From Clostridiales bacterium Firm_04 (lineage in GTDB: Bacteria; Bacillota; Clostridia; Oscillospirales; Ruminococcaceae), in NCBI GenBank assembly GCA_001603005.1, contig LVAJ01000012.1, forward strand, positions 186,001 through 250,000: a stretch of DNA of 64,000 bases. The letters run 5' to 3'. The notes under the pieces were generated by a model, which saw nothing but the letters and a program-made list of their open reading frames with translations, made no database searches and was not told the origin of the DNA. Below, one piece after another: positions 15,845-25,003 of the stretch. Each line of letters opens with the position of its first letter. Positions within the stretch are counted from its first letter, which is position 1. The translations under genes and the position numbers were made by a program.

Positions 15845-17613
15845 TGAAAGAAAGCTTCAAGAACAGATTCAGCAAATGGTTCGATATTGTGACATACGGC
15901 GACAAAGCAAAATACATCCGCTTTATCATCTGGCTGTTTATCGACAGCTTTGTCGCTTCGATCCCGTCCGGCGTGATGATGGTAGCGATTTATCTGCTGC
16001 TCGCACCGATTATGACAGATACGGCAGTTTATGAGCAGAAACCGCTCTGGATCCTCGTGGGAATCCTGCTTGTCCAGACACTGCTTTATGCACTGGTCAG
16101 ACGGAAAACCTATCTCGATATCTGCGTCGGTCATTCCGAAGCACAGCAGAACGAAAAGATCCGCTTCGGCGATAAGCTGAAAGCACTGCCGATGGGCTTT
16201 TATGCAACGCATGATGCCGGCAGCATCTCGACGCTGCTTGTCCGCGACTATGAGGAGATCGAAAACCTGTCCTCGTCTATGGTCTCCAATATCACGGTGA
16301 TCGGTCTGCGTTTGCTTGCTGCGCTGATCGTCATGTCGATCTTTAACGTTAAAATGACGCTTGCGATGTTTATTGTGATTCCGCTGGCGATCCCGTTTGC
16401 GATTATCAGCTATAAGCAGCTGACCGTTTCGAGCGGCGATCTGCTCAAGATCCAGCAGGACACCGCATCCACCGTGCTCGAATACACCGGCGGTATCTCC
16501 ACGCTGCAAGCCTATGACCGTGCCGGTAATGCATTCAGTGCGCTGCGTGATAACTTTGCTAAACTGCGCGACGATTCCAAGCGGCAGGAGAAAGCCGGCG
16601 GTGCCGTTTCCATGTACGGCAGAGCGATCCTGTTCCTCGGCATCAGCATTGTCATGGGCGTCGGCGGCTGGCTGCTCGCAAAGGGTGAGATCACGCCGTT
16701 CTTCTACATCATGTGCCTGCTCGCGGCACTGCAGGTCTATGAACCGATCCTGCAAATGTTTGTGTTCATCATCAGCATGGCGCGTACCAATCAGTGCGTC
16801 AAAAAGCTGATCGACCTGAAAGAAGAAGCACCGCTGCCGGTGCAGTCGCCTGCACGCACTACCGCAGACAGCGAGATCTCGTTCCACGATGTGCATTTCA
16901 GCTATGACGGCAATGAAGAAGTGCTGAAAGGCGTATCGTTTGAGATTCCGGAAAAAAGCTTTGTGGCGCTGGTCGGTGCATCCGGCTCCGGCAAAACGAC
17001 GATTACCCGCCTGCTGGCACGATTCTGGGACGTCAGCTCCGGTCAGATCTCGATCGGCGGCGTGCCGATCACAAGCATGACGCAGGAGCATCTGCTCTCC
17101 AAGATCAGTATGGTGTTTCAGGAAGTCTATCTGTTTCAGGATACGATCGAGGGCAATATACGCCTTGGCAAGCCAAATGCCATGCATGAAGAAGTCGTTG
17201 CGGCTGCGAAGGCTGCTGCCTGCCACGATTTTATCATGACTCTGCCGGACGGCTATGATACAATGGTCGGCGAGGGCGGTTCCACGCTCTCCGGCGGCGA
17301 AAAGCAGCGCGTATCCATTGCACGCGCGATCCTTTCCGATGCGCCGATCGTCTTCCTTGATGAGGCAACGGCGAGCCTTGATCCGGAAAATGAAGTGCTG
17401 ATCCAGAAGGCAATTGACGAGCTCGTGAAAAACAAAACGGTTCTGGTCATCGCGCACAGACTGCAGTCAGTCATGAATGCGGATGCAATTCTGGTGCTTG
17501 AGGACGGGAAAATTCTGGAGCAAGGTACGCATGAAGAACTGCTCAAGAACGGCAAAAAATATGCTGCACTGTGGAACAATCAGCAGACAGCAGGAAACTG
17601 GAAGCTTGCATAA
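15844..17613 (+). CDS. ABC transporter, fused membrane and ATPase domains, YbtP/Q-like (second half)
   Basis: A 589-residue partner of the preceding protein with the same order: membrane domain to about residue 320, then ATPase. Motifs: Walker A GASGSGKTT, VFQEVYLFQDTI, signature LSGGEKQR and Walker B VFLDEATASLDPENE, so both halves look catalytically competent. The ATG overlaps the previous stop (TAATG). After it comes a 12-bp perfect hairpin and then the thioesterase gene, so the transporter pair heads the biosynthetic transcript. General multidrug export is the alternative function. Confidence 0.92.
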   Translation: MKESFKNRFSKWFDIVTYGDKAKYIRFIIWLFIDSFVASIPSGVMMVAIYLLLAPIMTDTAVYEQKPLWILVGILLVQTLLYALVRRKTYLDICVGHSEAQQNEKIRFGDKLKALPMGFYATHDAGSISTLLVRDYEEIENLSSSMVSNITVIGLRLLAALIVMSIFNVKMTLAMFIVIPLAIPFAIISYKQLTVSSGDLLKIQQDTASTVLEYTGGISTLQAYDRAGNAFSALRDNFAKLRDDSKRQEKAGGAVSMYGRAILFLGISIVMGVGGWLLAKGEITPFFYIMCLLAALQVYEPILQMFVFIISMARTNQCVKKLIDLKEEAPLPVQSPARTTADSEISFHDVHFSYDGNEEVLKGVSFEIPEKSFVALVGASGSGKTTITRLLARFWDVSSGQISIGGVPITSMTQEHLLSKISMVFQEVYLFQDTIEGNIRLGKPNAMHEEVVAAAKAAACHDFIMTLPDGYDTMVGEGGSTLSGGEKQRVSIARAILSDAPIVFLDEATASLDPENEVLIQKAIDELVKNKTVLVIAHRLQSVMNADAILVLEDGKILEQGTHEELLKNGKKYAALWNNQQTAGNWKLA

Positions 17614-17623
17614 GAATGAATAT

Positions 17624-17660
17624 GCCGGAACAGCAATGCGGGATACCGTGCTGTTCCGGC
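17624..17660 (+). other. Intercistronic hairpin between transporter and biosynthesis genes
   Basis: GCCGGAACAGCA (17624-17635) pairs perfectly with TGCTGTTCCGGC (17649-17660) across a 13-nt loop. No T tract follows (GTAAAAATGA), so it is not a standard terminator; an mRNA processing or stability element is more likely. Confidence 0.65.
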
Positions 17661-17689
17661 GTAAAAATGAAATGAAAGGAGAATCCTGT

Positions 17690-18385
17690 ATGCATCGAAT
17701 TTTTTGTCTGCCGTATGCAGGTGCAGGCGCATCCATTTATGCAATGTGGCAGAAGTACATGGGTGATCAGGCGGAAATCGTGCCGGTGCAGCTGCCCGGA
17801 CGGGAAATGCGGATCGGAGAGGAGCTGATCTCCGACTGCGATACGCTGGTACAAACCATTTATCAGGAAATCGAACCCAAGCTCACAGAGGATTTCTCGA
17901 TCTTCGGGCACAGCATGGGAGGTATCCTTGCCTTTGAACTGGCACATCTGATCCATAAGGAAAAAGGCATTTGGCCGAAAACACTGTTTATGTCCGCGAC
18001 GACACTTGATCCGGAGCATATGCCGCGTGTCGAGAAAATGGACGACGAGACACTGCGGGATTATCTGCTCGCAACACAGGGCGCGGTGCGGGAGCTCGTG
18101 GACAATTCCGAATTTCGCCGCGTGTATTTCCCGATCATCAAGAACGACTATCATCTGGTCGAGGATTATTACTGTCACAAGGGGAATATCGGCTGCCCGA
18201 TCTATGCTTTCGCAAGCAAGGACGATACGCTGATTCCATATACCAAAACAGAAAAGCTTGAGCATTACACCGATGAATTTCACATGACCTACATGTCCGG
18301 CAATCATTTCTATGTCCGGAATCTCGGCAGGCAGATCACCGGTGTGATGACCGAAACCCTTGCAGCGGTTCGTGCCGGCGCATAA
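17690..18385 (+). CDS. Type II thioesterase (editing), copy 1
   Basis: A 231-residue alpha/beta hydrolase of the external type II thioesterase family, which removes wrong or stalled acyl groups from carrier proteins in NRPS and PKS systems. Visible features: N-terminal IFCLPYAGAGAS with PVQLPGREMR, the nucleophile elbow GHSMGG near residue 85, an Asp in FASKDDTLIP and the catalytic His in MSGNHFYVRN. The ATG at 17690 follows AAAGGAG. Its place just ahead of the first NRPS gene supports the call. Confidence 0.93.
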   Translation: MHRIFCLPYAGAGASIYAMWQKYMGDQAEIVPVQLPGREMRIGEELISDCDTLVQTIYQEIEPKLTEDFSIFGHSMGGILAFELAHLIHKEKGIWPKTLFMSATTLDPEHMPRVEKMDDETLRDYLLATQGAVRELVDNSEFRRVYFPIIKNDYHLVEDYYCHKGNIGCPIYAFASKDDTLIPYTKTEKLEHYTDEFHMTYMSGNHFYVRNLGRQITGVMTETLAAVRAGA

Positions 18386-18414
18386 CCGCATGCACAACAC
18401 AAAGGAGAAGTCGT

Positions 18415-21400
18415 ATGAATCAGTTTCAGGAAAAATACCGGAAGCTTGATGATGCGCACAAACGCAGACTCAAGCAGAACCTAGCAGAAGACAGCGCACG
18501 ATACGGCATCTATCCGCTCTCGCCGGAACAGAACCGCATGTGGTATCTCTATCTGCTTGACCGCAGCAATCCGATGTACAATGTCACATTCAATTTTCAC
18601 TGCGCATCCGATGCAGTTTCACAGGATGTGTTGATGAAAGCAGCCGCAGCACTGTTCCGGAAGCACGGTGCGCTGCGGACAAAGATCATTTCACTGGACG
18701 GCGATGTCTACCAGTATGAATCCGACGAAGATACGCCGGATATCAAATGTACGGATCAGGCGGATGATGCGCTCTATGCGCCGTTTGACCTCGAAAACGA
18801 ATATCCCTGCCGGATCCGGATCGTGAAGGCGGAAACAGGATATACGGTGTATTTCTGTGTGCATCATATGTTTACGGACGGCTATTCGATCCAGATCATG
18901 TTCAACGATTATGCCGCAGCCGTGCAAAAGCTGATGCAGTCACCGGATGCAGATCCGCTGCCGGCAGACGGTGCCCGCACCTATGTCGATTATGTTAAGC
19001 ATCTCTGCGATGCAGACAGTCAGCGAAAAGCGGAATCCGACAAAGCATTCTGGAAGGAACTGCTGCATGATGCTGATATGCAGCTGGAGCTGCCGTACAC
19101 CGGATATACCGCAATTGAGCCGGAAACTGCCGGTACATTTCTCGCATCCGATGCGATCCGGAAAGATGCGATCGCGAAATACTGCCGTGCAAAGCGCATT
19201 ACCGTTTTCAGCTTTTTCATGGCAGTATATGCAGAAGCGATCTCACATCTATGCGGACAGCGGGATATCGTGATCGGCATGCCGGTGCTGAACCGTCCGG
19301 ACGAGCGGTTCTATGAAATTGTCGGATTCTTCTCAAACAGCGTACCCGTCCGTCTGGAATGCGATCCTGCACAAAGCTTTGACGATTTTGCCGTGTATGT
19401 CAACAAGCGCGTCGCAGAAGCGATTGACCGCGGCGGCATTCCGTTTGATGAGATCGTGGAGCTGGCAGAGGTTCCGCGCAAAGAGGGACAGAATCCGGTG
19501 TTCCAGACAATTTTTTCGATGCACTCCGACCATTTGCTCGGCGGCGGCAGCGATACTGCGGAAACTGTCGGGCTGACACTGGATATGGGCGGCGTTGACG
19601 ACGATCTGCAGTTTGACCAGATGTGCACGATCAAAGAGCATGCAGACAGCTACGAAATCGACCTCGGATACAGAACGGCACGGCTTTCCGAAGATGCGGA
19701 ACAGGCGATCTTCCGGCTGATGCAGACAAGACTTGACGCGCTTTCGGGCGATGCTGCTTTTCCGGAGACTGTTTTCATGCCGGAGCTGCCCGCACTTGCG
19801 GAACAGATCGCAAATAACTTTCCGGAGATCAATGCCTGCAAGGTGCTCTATCGCTATGAGACCTGCTTTGTGTGTTATGCTGCAAACGGCGCTCTGAATG
19901 AGCAAGGCTGCGCAGATGCGATCCGAAAGCTGACACTGGATCCGGTCGTGTTCATCCGTCTGGCGGCGCTTCCGCTCAATGACTGCGGAGAAATTGACAC
20001 AGAAAAACTCTGGGATCTGACGGGACATGTGCGTCTTTCTGCAAATGAGTTAGCGAATGCTAACAGCAAGGGATATCCGTATATGAGCTTTTGCTTTGCG
20101 CCGGATGAGACCGAAGAAGATGCTGAATCCACTGCAGAGGAGCCGGAACATGAACCGGTCAATGCATACGCAGCAGAGGGCATTTCCTATCTGGAAGGGG
20201 AACCGCTTCCGGAGCTGCGGTTCCATACGCTCGCAGAGATCCTGATGCGGATTCCGGATGACAAAAAGCAGGAGACCATTACTACGATCCAGCTTGGCAA
20301 TCAGCGGGACACATTCACTTACGAGGAACTGTACCGGAAAGCAACTGTTGTCGCGGCAAATTTGCAGCGGCTCGGATTCCGGAAGGGACAGTCTGTCATG
20401 TTCCAGCTGCATAATATCCGCGCATTCATTGAAACATTCTGGGGCGCGGTACTTGCAGGCGTGGTTGCGATCCCGGTTGATATTCCGGCGACCAGTAATT
20501 ACGGGCAGTACCCGAATATCGTTTCCAGAATCCAGAAAATCTCCGAAATCCTCGGAGAACCGGGTATCATCGCAGACGGTGAATATCTTGAAGGTCTGAA
20601 GACGGAACAGGCACAGAACGGCACGATCCGTGACCGGCTGATTGATCAGGCGTCGCTTTATGAGAGCGGTTTACAGATGGAACCCGTTGAGATTGATCCG
20701 GAAGACACAGTTCTGACGCTGTTTACATCCGGCAGCACCGGCGTTCCGAAGGGCGTCGAGCTGCGGCACCGCAATATTCTCTCCCGTGCGCAGGCAACGA
20801 TCACGTTCAATCATTTCCACGACCATGAGATCTCACTGAACTGGATGCCGCTGACGCATGTCGGCGGAATCGTCATGTTCCATGTGCTTGACACCTATCA
20901 GTTTGCAAAGCAGATCCATGTGGAAACAAACGAAATTCTGCAGCATCCTGTCAACTGGCTCTATCTGCTCGACGAGTTCAGATGCACAAACACTTGGGCG
21001 CCGAATTTCGCATACGGGCTGATCAATGAGGAGCGCGAGGAAATTGAACATGCAGATCTTGATCTGTCAACCGTCAAATTCATTCTCAACGGCGGCGAGG
21101 CGATCACATTTACATCCTGCGACCAGTTCCTGAACATGCTCGCGCCGAAAGGGCTGCCATACTCTGCAATGATGCCGAGCTGGGGCATGACCGAAACCTC
21201 GTCCGGCGTTCTGTTCTCGAACCGTTTCGGACAGATCATCTACAACAATTCTGTGTCAGTCGGCGTTCCGGTTCCGGGCACGAAAATGAAGATTGTCGAT
21301 GAAAACATGAACATTGTTCCGCGCGGCGAGATCGGCGAACTGTATGCCGGCGGCAGAACGATTCACAAGGGCTACTTCCGCAATCCGACCGAAAACAGCA

Positions 21401-23388
21401 AGGTCTTTACCGAGGACGGCTGGTTCGATACCGGTGACCGCGCACTGCTGATCGAAGGTGAAGTCGTCATCGCGGGCAGAAACAAGGATATCATTGTCGT
21501 CAACGGCGTGAATTTCAGCAATCAGGATATTGAAAAGGAAATCGCTGTTGTGGACGGCGTGGAATCGGGCGTCAGCGCCTGCATGTCCGTGCGGAATCAG
21601 GAAAGCGGCGAGGACTCTGTGTGCATCTTTTACAGCAAAGCGGAGCAGTATGACCGCGGCGATGTGGAACGCGAGATCTCTGCAAAGCTGCTGCAGCGCT
21701 TCGGGTTTGAGCCGGATCTGTATGTGATCGTCGGCGTGAATGATTTCCCGCGCACCTCGATCGGCAAGATCGACAAGAAAAATCTGCTGAAAAAATACGC
21801 AAAACAGGTCGAAAAGGAACAGCACAGCGCATATAAGAATCTTGCGAAGCTCACGTTTACGGATGTGACTGCCGTGCGGCAGAATCTGATTTGCGGAAAG
21901 GATGTGCCGGAATCGTTTGCGGTCTCTGCGGATACGGTGACGGATGCAGAATCGCTGCTCGCATTCATGCGCGAAACAGACAATGCCTGCGCTGCGCATG
22001 CTTCGGATGAAAAAACGGTCTGCTGCACCGTTACAGTCCGCGCGGATCATCCGTATCTCGGATTCATCACCGGATTCTGCACATCGCTGCCGCGTGACCA
22101 TGCCGGACTTTGCGTCAAGGTACTGATTCCGGATGCTGCGCTGCCGGATGTACAGCTGCAAAAACTTGCAGAACAGGAGCTGCATGACCGCTTCATGAAG
22201 GCAGGCAGCTATACGGCGGTTCGGTTCGATCAAAACGGCGCACGCTATGTGGACACTGTTGCAGCGGTCGATACAGCCGATGCGAAAGCCGGCGCATTTT
22301 CCTTCGCTGACGGCATGACCGTTGTGATCCTCGGCGGACTCGGCGGCATCGGTACGCATGCAGCGAAATATCTGCTGGAAAAATACCGTGCAAAGCTGTA
22401 TCTGATCGGACGCTCCGAACTTGAAAAAGATCCGGAAAAGGCTAAGAAAATGGATCGCCTGCGCGCAGCCGCAGCGGCGAAACATACGGATGTCTCGTAT
22501 CTGGTCTGCGATGCATCTGACAGCGCACGCCTGACGGATACGCTCGAAAAAATCAACACAGAATCGCAGATTGCGGAGATTCTCGACGCGACACACGCCG
22601 AGCCGCCTGTCTATCAGGTCGATCAGCGCATTGCGTATTTCGCGGCACATCCGGAAGCAAAATATGATGCAAAAACAGTATTCGACCGCGATCACACCGC
22701 ACAGGGCATCGAACGGTTCCTGACCGGAAAACGCGGCATCTGCGCGATCACATTCGGCAGCGCGGCTGGTATCTTCGGCGGCAAGACCTACGGCAGTTAC
22801 AGCGCGATCAACAGCTATCTCTTTGACCGAGCTCCGGTTCAGGACGGCAATTTGCGGTTCACATACCTGTGGAGCAAGTGGGACGGCATCGGCATGAGCG
22901 AAAGCGAAAGCCGCGACGAGCGCATCATTACCGAGAAGAACGGCTATATTCTGATTACGCCGGAAAAGGGTATGCAGAGCCTTGAAAAGCTGCTCGCCGC
23001 TGGCATTTCCCGCGCAGTGATCGGCGTCGATCATCTGCATCCGTCGATCAGCAGCTTCCGCGCCGTGACGCAGGAAACCGAAAGCATGCATCCGGTCTTT
23101 ATCGAACAGGAATCCGCTGCGGATGCCGAGGACAGCAGTGATCCAAATGTCGGAAAAATGCTGATGATCTGGCAGAACGTGCTCGGCAAAGAGCAGATCG
23201 GCATTCGCGATTCTTTCTTCAACATCGGCGGCAATTCCCTCAAGAGCATCAAGCTGATCGCCAAGATCAATGAAGCATTCGGCAGCGAACTGAGCATTAT
23301 GGATCTGTTCCGGTATCCCTCTGTCCGCGCCGTGACCGATTACATCTGCCCGCAGGAAAGCGTCAGCGCATCCCGCATTGAAATCTGA
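18415..23388 (+). CDS. NRPS with C-A-KR-T layout
   Basis: A 1657-residue megasynthase subunit. Domains in order: condensation (about 35-450) with HHMFTDG near 150; a short unclear stretch; an adenylating domain (about 600-1140) with FTSGSTGVPKG near 768 and LNWMPLTHVGG, closer to acyl-AMP ligases of PKS loading modules than to amino-acid A domains; a ketoreductase (about 1180-1540) with GGLGGIGTHAAK near 1304 and active-site SAAGIFGG...YSAIN; and a carrier domain with GGNSLK near 1608. A-KR-T modules elsewhere activate alpha-keto acids and reduce them to hydroxy acids, so this may insert a hydroxy acid, but an acyl starter is also possible. The start follows AAGGAG, 29 bp after the thioesterase. 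One copy of the GTTAGC palindrome lies inside it. Confidence 0.9.
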   Translation: MNQFQEKYRKLDDAHKRRLKQNLAEDSARYGIYPLSPEQNRMWYLYLLDRSNPMYNVTFNFHCASDAVSQDVLMKAAAALFRKHGALRTKIISLDGDVYQYESDEDTPDIKCTDQADDALYAPFDLENEYPCRIRIVKAETGYTVYFCVHHMFTDGYSIQIMFNDYAAAVQKLMQSPDADPLPADGARTYVDYVKHLCDADSQRKAESDKAFWKELLHDADMQLELPYTGYTAIEPETAGTFLASDAIRKDAIAKYCRAKRITVFSFFMAVYAEAISHLCGQRDIVIGMPVLNRPDERFYEIVGFFSNSVPVRLECDPAQSFDDFAVYVNKRVAEAIDRGGIPFDEIVELAEVPRKEGQNPVFQTIFSMHSDHLLGGGSDTAETVGLTLDMGGVDDDLQFDQMCTIKEHADSYEIDLGYRTARLSEDAEQAIFRLMQTRLDALSGDAAFPETVFMPELPALAEQIANNFPEINACKVLYRYETCFVCYAANGALNEQGCADAIRKLTLDPVVFIRLAALPLNDCGEIDTEKLWDLTGHVRLSANELANANSKGYPYMSFCFAPDETEEDAESTAEEPEHEPVNAYAAEGISYLEGEPLPELRFHTLAEILMRIPDDKKQETITTIQLGNQRDTFTYEELYRKATVVAANLQRLGFRKGQSVMFQLHNIRAFIETFWGAVLAGVVAIPVDIPATSNYGQYPNIVSRIQKISEILGEPGIIADGEYLEGLKTEQAQNGTIRDRLIDQASLYESGLQMEPVEIDPEDTVLTLFTSGSTGVPKGVELRHRNILSRAQATITFNHFHDHEISLNWMPLTHVGGIVMFHVLDTYQFAKQIHVETNEILQHPVNWLYLLDEFRCTNTWAPNFAYGLINEEREEIEHADLDLSTVKFILNGGEAITFTSCDQFLNMLAPKGLPYSAMMPSWGMTETSSGVLFSNRFGQIIYNNSVSVGVPVPGTKMKIVDENMNIVPRGEIGELYAGGRTIHKGYFRNPTENSKVFTEDGWFDTGDRALLIEGEVVIAGRNKDIIVVNGVNFSNQDIEKEIAVVDGVESGVSACMSVRNQESGEDSVCIFYSKAEQYDRGDVEREISAKLLQRFGFEPDLYVIVGVNDFPRTSIGKIDKKNLLKKYAKQVEKEQHSAYKNLAKLTFTDVTAVRQNLICGKDVPESFAVSADTVTDAESLLAFMRETDNACAAHASDEKTVCCTVTVRADHPYLGFITGFCTSLPRDHAGLCVKVLIPDAALPDVQLQKLAEQELHDRFMKAGSYTAVRFDQNGARYVDTVAAVDTADAKAGAFSFADGMTVVILGGLGGIGTHAAKYLLEKYRAKLYLIGRSELEKDPEKAKKMDRLRAAAAAKHTDVSYLVCDASDSARLTDTLEKINTESQIAEILDATHAEPPVYQVDQRIAYFAAHPEAKYDAKTVFDRDHTAQGIERFLTGKRGICAITFGSAAGIFGGKTYGSYSAINSYLFDRAPVQDGNLRFTYLWSKWDGIGMSESESRDERIITEKNGYILITPEKGMQSLEKLLAAGISRAVIGVDHLHPSISSFRAVTQETESMHPVFIEQESAADAEDSSDPNVGKMLMIWQNVLGKEQIGIRDSFFNIGGNSLKSIKLIAKINEAFGSELSIMDLFRYPSVRAVTDYICPQESVSASRIEI
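20049..20064. promoter_or_regulatory. GTTAGC-N4-GCTAAC palindrome, copy 3, inside the first NRPS gene
   Basis: GTTAGC-GAAT-GCTAAC with perfect half-sites. It encodes part of NELANANSK in a linker and uses a TTA leucine codon, which is uncommon in these genes. It may be an intragenic operator or chance. Confidence 0.35.
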
Positions 23389-23458
23389 AATTCTTCCGCA
23401 TCTCTTGCATCGCGATTTGCGGTGCAGGGGACTGCGAAAAAAACGAAAGGAAAAATAT

Positions 23459-24985
23459 ATGAACAATCTTGATAATGTCAAAAATCTGCGCGATCTGGTA
23501 GACTACGCTGCCGAAAGCTTCGGCGACCGCCCTGCCTACCGTTATTTCAAAAATGATGTCGAAGAAGTCAAAACATTCACACAGTTCCGGCATGATATCT
23601 ACGGCTTTGCAGCGGGACTTCGCGCAAAAGGATTCGAGGGAAAGCATATTGCGATTTTCGGTCCGACGACATATCTGTTTGCCGTAACATTTCAGGCTGT
23701 GACCGCGAGCAATAATGTTGCGGTCACGATCGACATTCGTCTGCCGCAGCAGGATATCGTGCAGCAGCTTGAAAAAGCAGACGTTACTGCGGTGATCTAC
23801 GACAGCAGCCTGACATCGCTCGTCGATCAGATTCGCGAAAAAGTAGACTTCATTGACACGTATCTCGAAATGGAAAGCGGGATCGCTTCTGTTTCGCTCG
23901 AAACCTATGAGCCGTGGGAGATCAAGGATGACCACGCACTCTGCCTGATTATGTTCACATCCGGTACATCCGGCAAGAGCAAGGGCGTCATGATGCATTC
24001 GCGCGGACTTGCCGACAATGCGATCGCAAACGGCATCCGCACCGGTTTCGGCCCGGATGACAGATTCCTCTCCTCTCTGCCGATGTATCACATCGCAAGC
24101 CTTTCCGATGATATGCTCTGGGGGCTCTGCACAGGCGCCTGCGTCTGCATTGTCCGCTCTGTCAGGACGATCTTCTCTGACGGAAAGCATTTCGGAACGA
24201 CCTGCGCGCCGTTCGTTCCGATGTTCACCGAACTGCTCTACAAGAAGATGTGCAGCGAGATGAAAAAGAATCCGGCACTGACGAAGGAAGAAGCAAAGAA
24301 TCTCGTCATCGGCGAGCCGTTCCGCACGATCACAACCGGCGCTGCGCCGCTTTCCGAAACGACCAGAAAAGCAATGGGCGAGTTCGGGATCCGTATGGTC
24401 GAGCAGTACGGCATGACCGAAACGCACTGCAACATCGCGACATCGCACGGCTGCGAAACGAGAACCGGCAGCTGCGGCAAGCTGCTGAAAGGCTTCACCG
24501 CAAAGATCACGGACGGTCAGCTGATGCTGCACGGCGATATGATCATGATGGGCTATTATAAGGAGCCGGAGATCACGGCAGAGGTTCTGGATGCAGACGG
24601 CTGGTTCGCGACAGGTGACCTTGCCGAATTTGATGCAGACGGGTATCTGTATCTCAAGGGCAGAAAAAAGCTGATGATCCTGCTGAGCAACGGCGAGAAT
24701 GTCTCTGTCGAAAAAATCGAGCATGCGCTCCTGCAGAATGAGAATATCAGCGAGGTCGTTGTCTACCAGAAACAGGATGCGATCACTGCACAGGTTTATC
24801 CGAATCCTGAAACGACCGGCAATCTGAATGAAACCGAAAAGGAGCAGACGATCCGCAAGGCTGTTGCTGACTATAACAGCAAAAATCCGGTCTATCTGCA
24901 TGTCCAGCGCGTCGAACTGCGTGACACAGAATTTCCGAAAACATCATCCAACAAGATCAAGCGCGCAGCATTTCTCAACCAGTAA
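23459..24985 (+). CDS. Stand-alone acyl/aryl-AMP ligase (ANL superfamily)
   Basis: A 508-residue adenylating enzyme that activates a carboxylic acid with ATP and passes it to CoA or a carrier protein. Motifs: FTSGTSGKSKGVMM near 165-180, YGMTETHCN near 320, DGWFATGDLAEFD near 380, and the C-terminal Lys region PKTSSNKIKRAAF. The alanine-rich GIRMVEQYGMTE region and lack of C or T domains mark it as free-standing. The substrate cannot be read. In this locus it should load one of the free carrier proteins. It starts 70 bp after the first NRPS gene, behind AAAGGA, and lies 18 bp before the PKS gene. Confidence 0.9.
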   Translation: MNNLDNVKNLRDLVDYAAESFGDRPAYRYFKNDVEEVKTFTQFRHDIYGFAAGLRAKGFEGKHIAIFGPTTYLFAVTFQAVTASNNVAVTIDIRLPQQDIVQQLEKADVTAVIYDSSLTSLVDQIREKVDFIDTYLEMESGIASVSLETYEPWEIKDDHALCLIMFTSGTSGKSKGVMMHSRGLADNAIANGIRTGFGPDDRFLSSLPMYHIASLSDDMLWGLCTGACVCIVRSVRTIFSDGKHFGTTCAPFVPMFTELLYKKMCSEMKKNPALTKEEAKNLVIGEPFRTITTGAAPLSETTRKAMGEFGIRMVEQYGMTETHCNIATSHGCETRTGSCGKLLKGFTAKITDGQLMLHGDMIMMGYYKEPEITAEVLDADGWFATGDLAEFDADGYLYLKGRKKLMILLSNGENVSVEKIEHALLQNENISEVVVYQKQDAITAQVYPNPETTGNLNETEKEQTIRKAVADYNSKNPVYLHVQRVELRDTEFPKTSSNKIKRAAFLNQ

Positions 24986-25003
24986 TCTCAGAAAGGAAGC
25001 TGT

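Noticed and set aside
23459..24985. Long-chain fatty acyl-CoA ligase of general metabolism
   Set aside because: The gene is embedded in and co-directional with the NRPS-PKS genes with gaps of only 70 and 18 bp, so a biosynthetic role is more likely, though CoA as acceptor cannot be excluded.
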